In this document: positions 7,371-16,195 of the stretch, piece after piece
Layout: the number at the start of each line of letters is the position of its first letter
How positions within the stretch are numbered: the first letter of the stretch is position 1
NCBI RefSeq assembly: GCF_002216855.1
Contig: NZ_CP022356.1
Location: 744,001-808,000 of the forward strand
Length of the DNA stretch: 64,000 bases
From: Paraphotobacterium marinum
GTDB taxonomy: Bacteria > Pseudomonadota > Gammaproteobacteria > Enterobacterales > Vibrionaceae
Direction: 5' to 3'
Position numbers and translations under genes: made by a program
Notes under the pieces: model-generated
Database searches by the model: none
The model's input: only the letters and a program-made list of their open reading frames with translations
Told to the model about the DNA's origin: nothing

Positions 7371-8309
7371 TCATAGAGTTTGAAGATAAAGCTTAGGAGT
7401 GATATTCATATTTCTTTTAAATGCGCGACTAAAAGAGATTGAGGAAGCAAAACCACATTTATAAGCAACTTGCTCAAGTGATAAATGTTTATTTTGGTTA
7501 AACAATTCCTTGCTTTTTTCTATTCTAATTATTTCTAAATATTTTTTTGGCGTTACGCCAAATTCTTTTTTAAATTGTCTGTTAAAATTTCTCAAACTCA
7601 TATGACAAGTATCAGCCAAGTGCTCAACTGAATATGTTATATTAAGATTTTCATGGAAAAGCTTTAGCAATTTTTGAAATCTTGAATTTTTTAGATTAAT
7701 GTAACTTAAACTTTTATTAGTTGAAGTATTTAATTCATCCGACAATATTATCAAGTGTTTCGCAGTTTTATCCGCTAAGATTTTCCCAAAATCATATTTT
7801 ACAATGTAAATTGCCAAATCAATACCTGAAATACCCCCAGCTGAAGATAAAATATTGCCATCATGAATATATAACGATTTATCAGATATATTAATCTTAG
7901 GAAATTTTTTTTTAAATTGAGGCATACAGGTCCAATGTGTTGTCACAGTTTTATTTCGTAAAATGCCTGCATAAGCTAGTAAAAATATCCCACTACAAAT
8001 TGCAACAATTCTTATATTTTTATTTAACGAACTTATCCTGTCAATTAAAGTTTTATCCTGCGAAGCTTTTTCATAACCCACTCCTCCCATAACTATAATG
8101 GTTTGATAAGAATTCAAGGAAACATTATTCTGCAAACTTAATGTGTATATTGAAAGACCATCTTCAGATACACACTTTCCCCCTTCAGATGAGTAAATAC
8201 TTACCGAATACTTTGGACTATTTCTATTAACAGAATTAAAAACTTCTGTCATACAAGACAAATCTAATAAAGAAAATTTTGGATACACGACAATTGCAAT
8301 TTTATGCAT
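7371..8309 (-). CDS. GlxA-type regulator: DJ-1/PfpI domain plus AraC helix-turn-helix
   Basis: A 312-residue cytoplasmic transcription regulator. The N-terminal half (about residues 1-180) is a DJ-1/PfpI-like domain with the nucleophile-elbow segment AICSGIFLLAYAG, Cys at 105. The C-terminal third is a double helix-turn-helix AraC domain (HLADTCHMSLRNFNRQFKKE, then LEQVAYKCGFASSISFSRAF). Homologues sense small molecules through the amidase-like domain, but the ligand is unknown here. Its target could be the divergent small gene at 8429 or the MsrA gene, which is only a guess from position. Confidence 0.9.
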   Translation of the reverse strand: MHKIAIVVYPKFSLLDLSCMTEVFNSVNRNSPKYSVSIYSSEGGKCVSEDGLSIYTLSLQNNVSLNSYQTIIVMGGVGYEKASQDKTLIDRISSLNKNIRIVAICSGIFLLAYAGILRNKTVTTHWTCMPQFKKKFPKINISDKSLYIHDGNILSSAGGISGIDLAIYIVKYDFGKILADKTAKHLIILSDELNTSTNKSLSYINLKNSRFQKLLKLFHENLNITYSVEHLADTCHMSLRNFNRQFKKEFGVTPKKYLEIIRIEKSKELFNQNKHLSLEQVAYKCGFASSISFSRAFKRNMNITPKLYLQTL

Positions 8310-8428
8310 AAAAAACCTATCTTAGGACAAGAATCTTTTGAAACTGATCTAATATAAAATTAAAAATAAACATATTTTATAAATCACTTGCTATGTTAAT
8401 ACATATACTGAAAATTATGGAGTGTTAT

Positions 8429-8767
8429 ATGCAACAATTTAATATAGAACCTCATATAATTGATAAGTATATACGTTCATTAGCATACTATCATTATGAT
8501 TTACTGAAATATTTAAAACAGTCTTCTCAAAGTGAATCTATTAGAGAATCATATTATCATGTGAAAATCATAATTGATTTGATGAACTTTACAGAATCAA
8601 GCATTAATTTTCTTGAAAAAATAAAATCCAAACCGGTAACTAGTGTGATTGGATTTAATTTCAAACTCTCAAATATAGTTTATCTTGTTGATGAAATTGA
8701 GAAACAAAAATCAAATTCTGCTTTTGCTATCATAGATATTAAAAGACATGAAAAAGTAATTCATTAA
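8429..8767 (+). CDS. Small protein of unknown function
   Basis: A protein of 112 residues if it starts at ATG 8429, which has GGAG at 8419-8422 six bases upstream. Earlier in-frame ATGs at 8393 and 8417 lack a ribosome site. It is predicted soluble and mainly helical, with many Ile, Lys and Ser and no signal peptide, Cys cluster or motif that I recognise. It is divergent from the GlxA-type regulator, with about 120 bases between them, so it may be a target of it. It could be lineage-specific. Confidence 0.55.
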   Translation: MQQFNIEPHIIDKYIRSLAYYHYDLLKYLKQSSQSESIRESYYHVKIIIDLMNFTESSINFLEKIKSKPVTSVIGFNFKLSNIVYLVDEIEKQKSNSAFAIIDIKRHEKVIH

Positions 8768-8877
8768 AAGAATTATTTGCATAAAAAGTATTTAAAATAC
8801 CCTTGTACATTTGTTAAGAAGAAAAATCAAATATTCCAAGCCTATAACTGACAAAAAATCACATTTATAATATATAT

Positions 8878-9465
8878 TTATTTTAAAGGACTGTTTCCCC
8901 AAATATCTTTAAGCTTATCATCTCGTCCGCATTTCCATCGATAAAACTGATATTTAACTGGATTTTTTTTATAATATTTCTGGTGATAACTTTCTGCTGG
9001 ATAAAACGTTGTTGATTTCAAAATTTTAGTTTTAATAATTTGTGATTCATTCAATTTATCAGTCTCAGCTAATATTTTCTTAGCTAATTTATATTGTTGG
9101 TTATTTAAATAGAATATAGCGCTCGTATATTGTAACCCCTTATCACAGAATTGGCCTCTATCATCATAAGGATCTATCTGTCTGAAAAAAAAATTCAGTA
9201 ACTTCTCGTACCCAACAATATTTGAATCATATTTTATTTTAACAACTTCTAAGTATTTTGTTTTTCCACTTGATACATCTTCATAAGTTGGATACTGTTT
9301 TATTCCGCCATCATAACCTACAGTTGAATTAATTATGCCCTTTTTAAAGTTTTGATCAAAATCTTTTTGGATACACCAAAAACATCCTCCAGCAAAAATT
9401 GCTGTTTCAATTTTTGCCTTTACCGCAAAACTAAATAATAAAACAATTAAGCTAAAATATCTCAT
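8878..9465 (-). CDS. msrA: Exported peptide methionine sulfoxide reductase MsrA
   Basis: A 195-residue protein with a short Sec signal (MRYFSLIVLLFSFAVKA) followed by the MsrA catalytic start ETAIFAGGCFWC; the nucleophile is Cys28. Downstream motifs of the family are present: GYDGG, TYEDVSSGKT, EKLLNFFFRQIDPYDDRGQFCDKG and YHQKYYKKNP. It would reduce the S-epimer of methionine sulfoxide in envelope proteins. No MsrB partner lies next to it. It is followed upstream on the same strand by the SIMPL-domain gene, about 25 bases away, so the two may be co-transcribed. The call is firm; a periplasmic location is inferred from the signal. Confidence 0.92.
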   Translation of the reverse strand: MRYFSLIVLLFSFAVKAKIETAIFAGGCFWCIQKDFDQNFKKGIINSTVGYDGGIKQYPTYEDVSSGKTKYLEVVKIKYDSNIVGYEKLLNFFFRQIDPYDDRGQFCDKGLQYTSAIFYLNNQQYKLAKKILAETDKLNESQIIKTKILKSTTFYPAESYHQKYYKKNPVKYQFYRWKCGRDDKLKDIWGNSPLK

Positions 9466-9490
9466 AATAAAGTAATAAATTTTAAATTTA

Positions 9491-10212
9491 TTACTTTATT
9501 ATATTGTATATAACTGAAACAGAGTCCTTAAAGATTATATAATTTGGAATATAACTCAAATTAATGTCTCTATTAGACGCCCTTCCAGCGTATTGAACAA
9601 GGTTTAAATCAGAACTTGTTTTATAAAAATTATTAACATTATATTTTATAGATTTTATCGAACCAAGCTTATAACCAAAATCTGTTGAAATATTTGTTGC
9701 ATTTGTAATTGCATTTTTGACTGCTAATTTTTGAACTTTTCTTTTATAAATTTCAGGTTTTAAAATGTCATAATCTAACCTATTTATTTGGATATCTTTT
9801 GAACTCACTAAAGAATCCATAACTTGATTGACAAGATTTAGATTATCTAGATTAATTTGATAACTTCTTTTGGCAACATATCCAGAAAATTTCTTTGTAT
9901 TATCTTTTTGAAGATCATATTGAGGTAATAAAGAAAAACTTAATGGTTGAATCTGATTTTTATTAACTCCCAACTCTTTAAGTTTTTGCTGCATATCGAT
10001 TACAATTTGATCTACCATTTTTTTGCATCATCTTTTATGTTTTGATTGGACTCTATCGAGATGAAGATTTTCGCAGTGTTGGGTTTAACTTTTAACTCTG
10101 CGGTCCCTGTAGTCTCTATCAAATTTGAAGACTGAGTTGCATTAGCCTTCATACATAATGAAGAGAATACTAGTAATACTATATATGCACTTCTCGTTAT
10201 TTTGTTATACAT
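9491..10212 (-). CDS. SIMPL-domain (DUF541) secreted protein, split by a -1 frameshift
   Basis: The two halves lie in different frames. The first (start 10212) has a signal peptide and the SIMPL opening TTGTAELKVKPNTAKIFIS, and ends prematurely AKKW-stop. The second restarts at about 10018 with MVDQIVIDMQQKLKELGV and continues with the rest of the domain (SGYVAKRSYQINLDNL, AVKNAITNATNISTDFGYKLG). The junction is seven A residues (coding strand GC-AAAAAAA-TGG). One more A, or a -1 slip on A-AAA-AAA, gives a continuous product of about 240 residues. Periplasmic SIMPL proteins have been linked to stress and outer-membrane roles, but the function is not settled. It may be intact in vivo, phase-variable or a recent pseudogene. 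Confidence 0.75.
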
Positions 10213-10239
10213 TTTTACCTCTATTAAAATTATTAATAA

Positions 10240-10977
10240 TCATCTTCCACCAGAAACGTCAATAAACGTTCCAGTAACATACGCTGACTTTTCGGATAGT
10301 AACCAACATATAGCCTCTGATACTTCGCGAACTGAGCCGCCTCTTTTCAATGGAATTGTTTGCTCCAACCGTTTTACTCGCTCAGGCTCTCCACTATCTG
10401 CATGCATATCTGTTTTAATTAAACCTGGTCTCACTGCATTTATTCTAATGCCCTGTTCAGCAAATTCTTTTGCTGTTCCAATTGTCATAGTATCGATAGC
10501 TCCTTTTGTGGATGCATAATCCACATATTCATTGGGAGAGCCCAGAACACTTGCACGAGAAGAAACATTAACAATAGAACCTCCAGCCCCACCTAAACTA
10601 GTTGACATTCTTCTACAAGCCTCCCTTATACAGAGAAAATTAGCAAAAACATTAATGTTATAAATATCTTTTAATCTGTCCAATGAAATATCTAATATTG
10701 AGGACTGTTTCTTTACTATACCAACATTGTTAACAACCCCAATTAAAGGTTGTTTGTATTTATCCAATTCATTAAATAATGCCATGATTTCATCTTCTTC
10801 AGAGAAATCAACTTTTATGGCAATAGCTGTGCCTTTTAATTGTTCAGCTTCATTCAAAACTTCTTTAGCTTTCTCTAAATTATGATTGTAAGTAAAAACA
10901 ACTAACTTTCCTAATTTAACGAGATCTAAAACAGTTGATTTACCAATACCTCTTGATCCACCCGTAACTAAATACAT
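10240..10977 (-). CDS. Short-chain dehydrogenase/reductase (FabG-like)
   Basis: A 245-residue cytoplasmic oxidoreductase. The start at ATG 10977 has GGAG eight bases upstream; the frame extends only to a TTG two codons earlier. The nucleotide-binding TGGSRGIG, the NNVG segment, the catalytic Ser region VNVSSRAS, the catalytic pair in YASTK and the C-terminal VTGTFIDVSGGR are all present. It probably uses NADP, but the substrate is unknown. Two other enzymes on the same strand (dienelactone-hydrolase-like and sulfurtransferase) precede it within about 50 bases, suggesting a three-gene unit. Confidence 0.9.
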   Translation of the reverse strand: MYLVTGGSRGIGKSTVLDLVKLGKLVVFTYNHNLEKAKEVLNEAEQLKGTAIAIKVDFSEEDEIMALFNELDKYKQPLIGVVNNVGIVKKQSSILDISLDRLKDIYNINVFANFLCIREACRRMSTSLGGAGGSIVNVSSRASVLGSPNEYVDYASTKGAIDTMTIGTAKEFAEQGIRINAVRPGLIKTDMHADSGEPERVKRLEQTIPLKRGGSVREVSEAICWLLSEKSAYVTGTFIDVSGGR

Positions 10978-11025
10978 TATCAAATCTCCATTAGTTTACC
11001 GAATTACAAATGACTCGAATTAAAT

Positions 11026-11763
11026 TCAACCAAAACAATCGGTTAGAAATAAGTGAGTAGCATCCCATGAACGCTTGGATATTAAAGCATCATACACGGT
11101 TCCTGAATTCATATCGTTTGCATTTGGATTAGTAAAAGCGTGATAGCCATCTCCATAAGAAATAAATTGCCAATCACAATTTCTTAGAGATAATTCTTCC
11201 TGAATAAGAACTACCTGTTGCTGCGTACTTGTTCCTGACATGACACCAATCAAAGGATCTTTATAACCATGTAAAATTAATACTTTAGAATTAATCTCTG
11301 TATTTGTTTCATTGGGCTTTGAGTATAATCCATGAAATGACACTACTCCTTTGAGGTTTAATCCGGCTCTAGCCATATCTAAAACACATAATCCACCAAA
11401 ACAAAATCCAAGTGCTACAACTTTATCTACATTTACTTGTTTAAGTTGGATTGCCTTTTCATAACCACCCTTTAATCTTTTTAGGAGTTCTTCTCTATTT
11501 TGGACTAAAGGTTTCATTAAAGATTCATTCTCTTCTGGATTTTTCCCAACCCTCCCATTTCCATAAACATCTAAAACAAAGCAGGTATAACCCTGTTGTG
11601 CTAATTTTACTGCATGTTTGCAACTAAGTTCACTTCTACCATCCCAGGCTGAAGCAATTAAAATAGTGTTCAGAGCCTCGGCTTCTTGAGGATGAGCAAC
11701 ATAGCCCTTATAATTTTTGTTATCAATTTTATAATCTAAGTCATAAGTTTCTATTTCTATCAT
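11026..11763 (-). CDS. Dienelactone hydrolase family protein
   Basis: A 245-residue alpha/beta hydrolase. I place the start at ATG 11763 (MIEIETYDL), which has AAGGAT seven bases upstream; a longer frame would overlap the preceding gene. The nucleophile elbow is GFCFGG with a Cys nucleophile. The acid and histidine are likely Asp in LHGYKDPLIG and His in GDGYHAFTN, completing a Cys-Asp-His triad. Members hydrolyse lactones or small esters, and the substrate is not predictable. It lies 11 bases after the sulfurtransferase gene and 48 bases before the SDR gene. Confidence 0.88.
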   Translation of the reverse strand: MIEIETYDLDYKIDNKNYKGYVAHPQEAEALNTILIASAWDGRSELSCKHAVKLAQQGYTCFVLDVYGNGRVGKNPEENESLMKPLVQNREELLKRLKGGYEKAIQLKQVNVDKVVALGFCFGGLCVLDMARAGLNLKGVVSFHGLYSKPNETNTEINSKVLILHGYKDPLIGVMSGTSTQQQVVLIQEELSLRNCDWQFISYGDGYHAFTNPNANDMNSGTVYDALISKRSWDATHLFLTDCFG

Positions 11764-11774
11764 AAATTTATCCT

Positions 11775-12602
11775 TTAATTTATTTGACTCCACTCTGACC
11801 ATGAGCCGTCATATATTGAAAAGTTTTCAGCCCCTATACAATAACCACAGAAAGCTAAAATACATGCTGTAACCCCTGAGCCACAAGTATAAATGATATG
11901 TTCATTTAATTGCTCGGGTGTAATCACATTCATAAAATTTTTATAAATATTCTTATGAGATGGAAATTCATTGCTTTTCACTAGATTACGATAATATAAG
12001 TTTTTGGAATGAGGAATGTGGTCTACCCGATTATTGTTGCTCTGCGCATTAAATCTATCAGGGGAACGAGCATCAATGATTAAATCTTTATTCATTGAAG
12101 CTGACATTACATCATCATAATTAGCGAGAAGGTTTGATTGAAAACTTGCATTATATTGAGCCGGAACTATGTTTAAATGTGGTGGACTTTCTTCAATTGG
12201 ATACCCTAATTCGATCCACCCTTTGAGACCCTCATCTAATATAGAGATCTTTTGATGACCCATGATCTTAAACATCCACCAAACTCTTGGGGCAGAAAAA
12301 AAATCACAATTATCATATATTATGATGTGTGTATTATTCGAAATACCCATTAAACCAACTTGCTCGGAAAAGTATTCCGGACTGGGAAGCATATTTGGTA
12401 ATAGACTATTGTGCTCTTTAATTTTTTTATTAAAATCAAAATAAAGAGAAGTAGGTATTCTTTTCGAATTCCATTCAAAAAAACCATCCCTTTTATCATT
12501 TTTTAAAAAAAAAGAAGCATCTAAGATACATATATTTTCATTGTATAAATTATCTTTTAACCATTCACAGGAAACGAGAAAATTACTATTCATCATCAAC
12601 AT
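11775..12602 (-). CDS. sseA: Thiosulfate/3-mercaptopyruvate sulfurtransferase (SseA-like)
   Basis: A 275-residue two-domain rhodanese. The N-terminal inactive domain includes GLMGISNNTHIIIYD and WWMFKIMGH. The C-terminal domain holds the active-site loop CGSGVTA with its persulfide-forming Cys and ends in YDGSWSEW, as in 3-mercaptopyruvate sulfurtransferases; the CG(S/T)GVTA loop is typical of the mercaptopyruvate-using subgroup. The product stops four residues after SEWS, slightly shorter than usual. There are three possible Met starts within four codons; the ATGs at 12596 or 12593 fit the GAG ribosome site better than the first. It leads the putative sseA-dienelactone hydrolase-SDR unit. 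Confidence 0.9.
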   Translation of the reverse strand: MLMMNSNFLVSCEWLKDNLYNENICILDASFFLKNDKRDGFFEWNSKRIPTSLYFDFNKKIKEHNSLLPNMLPSPEYFSEQVGLMGISNNTHIIIYDNCDFFSAPRVWWMFKIMGHQKISILDEGLKGWIELGYPIEESPPHLNIVPAQYNASFQSNLLANYDDVMSASMNKDLIIDARSPDRFNAQSNNNRVDHIPHSKNLYYRNLVKSNEFPSHKNIYKNFMNVITPEQLNEHIIYTCGSGVTACILAFCGYCIGAENFSIYDGSWSEWSQIN

Positions 12603-12751
12603 AATCTCAAAATATAAAGCTTGATTTTAAGAAATAAATAATATAAAAACAGTAACATAAAATGAAAAATTACTTTCCATTTTAATCTGGTTATAAAAAA
12701 TATTGCCAATAAAATCGACTCTCAAAAACCGATAAGGATACTCATTAATTT

Positions 12752-13855
12752 ATGAAAAAATCACAATACATAGGAATGATGTCAGGGACAAGCTTAGATG
12801 GCGTAGATATTTGTCATGCAGATTTTAGCCAACCTCAAAACCCCCTAATTCAACAAAAAGAGTATCCATTTCCTCAAGATTTAAAAAAAGAAATTCTTGA
12901 TTTATGTCAAAATAACTCTACCACAATCGAAAAAGTAGGTTTAATCGACCATAAATTAGGACAATTATATGCAAATGTTGTTTTAAAGTTTACAAGTGAA
13001 TTTAAGATTAATACAAAAGAGATTTTAGCTATTGGTTGTCATGGTCAAACTGTTTGGCATTCGCCAGAAGGTCCTTACCCTTTTTCAATTCAGTTAGGGG
13101 ATTTGAACATTATTGCTGTAAAAACTGGCATCAAAACAATCGGGGATTTTCGAAGAAAAGATATAGCTTTAGGTGGTCAGGGTGCTCCTTTAGTTCCTGT
13201 TTTTCACAATCATTTTTTCAAATCTGAAACAGAAAATAGAATTATTTTAAATATTGGTGGTATTTCTAATATTACAAAATTATATATAAACGAGCCTATT
13301 ACCGGGTATGATACTGGCCCTGGTAATATACTTTTAGATGCTTGGATTAGGAAAGTAAAAGGGTTAAATTACGATCAAAATGGACAATGGGCTAGTACCG
13401 GAACGGTCCATAAGAAATTATTAAAGATTTTACTTTCAGATCCATATTTTATTAAACCAGCACCCAAAAGTACTGGAAGAGAAAAATTTAATCTAAATTG
13501 GATAGAAAACATACTTAAAAATCAATTTGATCATATTCCTGAACAAGACGTAATGGCTACCTTAACGGAGTTAACTGCTCAATCTATAACAAATGAAATT
13601 AATAATATTAATAAGTGTAACACAGTTATTGTATGTGGTGGCGGTGCATTAAATAAAGACTTGCTTCATAGACTTAAAAGGAAACTGCACAAAATTAATA
13701 TAGCTACTAGCTTAAAATATAATATTGATCCTCTATGTGTTGAATCCATAGCCTTTGCATGGCTTGCTAAAATAAGAAATGAGGAAATTTCTGGTAATAT
13801 CCCCTCTGTGACCGGTGCTAGAGAGGATACTTTGTTAGGTACAATTGTAAAATAA
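12752..13855 (+). CDS. anmK: Anhydro-N-acetylmuramic acid kinase
   Basis: A 367-residue cytoplasmic kinase that opens the 1,6-anhydro ring of anhydro-MurNAc and phosphorylates it, in peptidoglycan recycling. The opening motif IGMMSGTSLDGVD (residues 7-19), the GCHGQTVWHSP segment, QLGDLNIIA, DFRRKDIALGGQGAPLVP, and the C-terminal VCGGGALN are all present, and the length is standard. Its promoter is in the AT-rich 12603-12751 gap. It is convergent with a small secreted protein gene four bases downstream. The call is firm. Confidence 0.96.
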   Translation: MKKSQYIGMMSGTSLDGVDICHADFSQPQNPLIQQKEYPFPQDLKKEILDLCQNNSTTIEKVGLIDHKLGQLYANVVLKFTSEFKINTKEILAIGCHGQTVWHSPEGPYPFSIQLGDLNIIAVKTGIKTIGDFRRKDIALGGQGAPLVPVFHNHFFKSETENRIILNIGGISNITKLYINEPITGYDTGPGNILLDAWIRKVKGLNYDQNGQWASTGTVHKKLLKILLSDPYFIKPAPKSTGREKFNLNWIENILKNQFDHIPEQDVMATLTELTAQSITNEINNINKCNTVIVCGGGALNKDLLHRLKRKLHKINIATSLKYNIDPLCVESIAFAWLAKIRNEEISGNIPSVTGAREDTLLGTIVK

Positions 13856-13859
13856 GTGT

Positions 13860-14072
13860 TTAATGGGTTTCTTTTTTGACCCAATTTTTAGATTTATGGT
13901 AGCCCTTAGAAAAGGCATGACCCACTTGGTGTAAATCTTTTTTAGCAACATCTTCAGCTTTATGCCAATTTTTTTTTATTTTATGCCCTTCCTCATTCAT
14001 TCCATCTGCATGACTGAGAGTTGGAATCATAAAACATAAAATATATATCGAACTAATTAATAACTTTTTCAT
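13860..14072 (-). CDS. Small secreted basic protein of unknown function
   Basis: A 70-residue protein starting at ATG 14072. An upstream in-frame ATG exists at 14114, but the signal peptide MKKLLISSIYILCFMIPTLSHA begins at 14072 with a GAG ribosome site. The mature part of about 48 residues is lysine- and histidine-rich and helical, with spaced W residues (KKNWHKAEDVAKKDLHQVGH). It has no Cys and no recognised family. It follows the strong terminator at 14131-14166, so it is its own transcription unit. Confidence 0.65.
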   Translation of the reverse strand: MKKLLISSIYILCFMIPTLSHADGMNEEGHKIKKNWHKAEDVAKKDLHQVGHAFSKGYHKSKNWVKKETH

Positions 14073-14130
14073 TTTTATCTCAATTTCTAATAGTTTAATT
14101 ATATGACCAATCATTTTTCATAAGGTTCAA

Positions 14131-14166
14131 AAAAATAAAAGACCAATGCAAAGGTCTTTTATTTTT
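14131..14166 (-). terminator. Bidirectional Rho-independent terminator
   Basis: AAAAATAAAAGACC (14131-14144) pairs perfectly over 14 bases with GGTCTTTTATTTTT (14153-14166) around an 8-base loop. On the minus strand it lies about 50 bases after the ribokinase stop and ends the sugar-salvage operon. Confidence 0.85.
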
Positions 14167-14215
14167 AGAGCTATAATTTGCAATATAAAGATCTTATTTA
14201 ATATATCACAAAATA

Positions 14216-15151
14216 TTACACTAACACTTCATCACTTTTAAAAGAAGCCATTACAGTCCCTAGATCTGGAATAGAAGGCTGTGCTCCATTTTTTGTTACA
14301 GAAATGGCAGCTGCGATATTTGCAAACCTTATAGACTCTTTCATGGTCATATTTTGACTTAATGCCACTGTTAATGCACCATTAAAAGTATCCCCTGCAG
14401 CTACAGTATCAACCGTTTTAACTTTCATAGTAGGGACACAATATCGCTCATTTTTATCAGCAAAAAATGCTCCGTTTTCACCCAAAGTAATTATTACATT
14501 ATCAACACCCTTTTCTAATAAAATATTAGCTGCTTCGTTTGCCGTTTCTTCATTGATGACTTTAATACCAGTTAATATTTCAGCTTCAGTCTCATTGGGT
14601 GTAATTAAATACAAACTATTTAAAATATCATCCGATAAAGTTTTGGCTGGTGCTGGATTCAAAATTATTTTAGTATTAGACTTATTTGCAATATCAATTG
14701 CTTTTTCAATACCATCCATAGGTGTTTCTAATTGCATTAAAAGCAAGTCAGAATTTTGAATAGCAACATGATTTTTTTCAACAATATCTTTTGTCAATAG
14801 TGCATTAGCATTCGCAGATATAGATATAATATTATTACCATTATCATCAACTAATATTAATGCTATGCCGGTATTCTGACCGTTACAGACTTCAATGTGC
14901 TTTGTATCCATACCATCTTCAATAAATTGATGAATAGCATCTCTTCCAAATGAGTCTGTTCCAACACAAGCTATAAATTTCACATTTCCTTTTAGCCTAG
15001 AGGCACTCACTGCTTGATTTGCACCCTTCCCTCCAAATGCTAATAAATGACTATGGCCCTCAATTGTTTCTCCAATTTTAGGAATATATTTAGATTGAAT
15101 CGAATGATCCTGATTAACACTTCCTAAGACTACAATGTTTTTATTTTTCAT
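14216..15151 (-). CDS. rbsK: Ribokinase
   Basis: A 311-residue PfkB-family kinase converting ribose to ribose 5-phosphate. It has the substrate-binding motif [15 protein letters not shown] (about residues 39-53), [11 protein letters not shown], and the catalytic [14 protein letters not shown] with the base Asp at about residue 254, all characteristic of RbsK. It lies 15 bases after a GRP-type transporter and within a four-gene minus-strand run that also holds a DeoR-PfkB fusion and a nicotinamidase-like hydrolase. A ribose or nucleoside-ribose salvage role fits. Expression is probably controlled by the fusion protein encoded just upstream. Confidence 0.93.
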   Translation of the reverse strand: MKNKNIVVLGSVNQDHSIQSKYIPKIGETIEGHSHLLAFGGKGANQAVSASRLKGNVKFIACVGTDSFGRDAIHQFIEDGMDTKHIEVCNGQNTGIALILVDDNGNNIISISANANALLTKDIVEKNHVAIQNSDLLLMQLETPMDGIEKAIDIANKSNTKIILNPAPAKTLSDDILNSLYLITPNETEAEILTGIKVINEETANEAANILLEKGVDNVIITLGENGAFFADKNERYCVPTMKVKTVDTVAAGDTFNGALTVALSQNMTMKESIRFANIAAAISVTKNGAQPSIPDLGTVMASFKSDEVLV

Positions 15152-15166
15152 ATTAAAAATCTCTTC

Positions 15167-16165
15167 CTATTTAGATGCCAAAATCATAAAAGTTATACCT
15201 ACAATAAAAGTGATAAATACAAATAAAATTAATTTACCCGTTCCTTTGGGTGCTCCTTTAAATTCTTTCCAAACAAATACACCCCAAATTAATGCAACCA
15301 TAGCGGCACATTGACCAAGAGCATAACTTACTGCATAACCAGCTTTATTTCCACATAAATAAACCAGAGCAGTCGCTAAGCACCAAATAGCACCACCAAT
15401 GATACCCACAATATGCTCTTTAAAGCTACCCTTAAAATAAGCTTTTCCATTAATAGGTTTGCCTGAAATCGGTTTCTTCATTACAAAAACATTTAAGATA
15501 AAATTAGATAGAAAAACTCCAATTGCAAAAATAAATATAGCTGTATATGGCGTTAACATTCCAACAGAAATTTGTTCAAGGTTAGGTGAAATGGATTTCA
15601 CAATAAAGGATGCAAACCACCCCATCGTTAAACCTGCTGCAATCGCAGTGATTAACCCCTTTTTCTTATTTAAAACATCTTGCTTCATTCTAGAAGATGC
15701 AACTCCACTTAAAATTATAGCAAGCGTAATGCAAAATAAACCAAGTAAAGTTAATGCTAAATTACCTGAAGGTGAAGAAATATAACTTGTAATTGTACCT
15801 AAAACTAAAGCTAGACCTACCCCAATAGGAAATGCAACTGCCATACCAGCCAAATCAATTGCAGCTACTAAAAGCAAATTACCTATATTAAATACAACAC
15901 CAGCTATGAAAGCGTCTAAAATGAACGAAGTTTCTGCCTGTGTTAGATTTGTAAAAAATGACTGTCCCTGATCACCTGTAGACCCTAATGTTAAGCCTAA
16001 AGCTAAAGAAAATAATACAAGACCTATGGAATAGTCCCAATAAAATAATTGGAAAGGCCACCTCTTATTATCAACTAATTTAGTAGTATTTGCCCAAGAT
16101 CCCCAGCCTATCATAGCCAGGAAGGTAAACATTATTGCCATCATGTGTGTTTGAACGATAAACAT
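15167..16165 (-). CDS. GRP/RbsU-type sugar transporter
   Basis: A 332-residue inner-membrane protein with about ten hydrophobic helices, of the glucose/ribose uptake (GRP, drug/metabolite superfamily) type. The start at ATG 16165 (MFIVQTHMMAI) has GGGGA directly upstream; an ATG four codons earlier is possible. Features are AMIGWGSWANTTKL in the first helix, the FYWDYSIG loop, and repeated GxxxG helices (FPIGVGLALVLGTITSYI). Its place between ribokinase and the DeoR-PfkB regulator makes ribose or a related pentose the likely substrate, by inference. Confidence 0.85.
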   Translation of the reverse strand: MFIVQTHMMAIMFTFLAMIGWGSWANTTKLVDNKRWPFQLFYWDYSIGLVLFSLALGLTLGSTGDQGQSFFTNLTQAETSFILDAFIAGVVFNIGNLLLVAAIDLAGMAVAFPIGVGLALVLGTITSYISSPSGNLALTLLGLFCITLAIILSGVASSRMKQDVLNKKKGLITAIAAGLTMGWFASFIVKSISPNLEQISVGMLTPYTAIFIFAIGVFLSNFILNVFVMKKPISGKPINGKAYFKGSFKEHIVGIIGGAIWCLATALVYLCGNKAGYAVSYALGQCAAMVALIWGVFVWKEFKGAPKGTGKLILFVFITFIVGITFMILASK

Positions 16166-16195
16166 ATTTTTCCCCATATTTAAGTTATTTTTTAA

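Noticed and set aside
8393-8428. Longer N-terminus for the unknown protein at 8429
   Set aside because: The upstream ATGs at 8393 and 8417 lack a ribosome site, whereas 8429 has GGAG six bases before it.
10202-10519. 105-residue plus-strand frame opposite the SDR gene
   Set aside because: It is antisense to a gene with all SDR motifs and has no family features.
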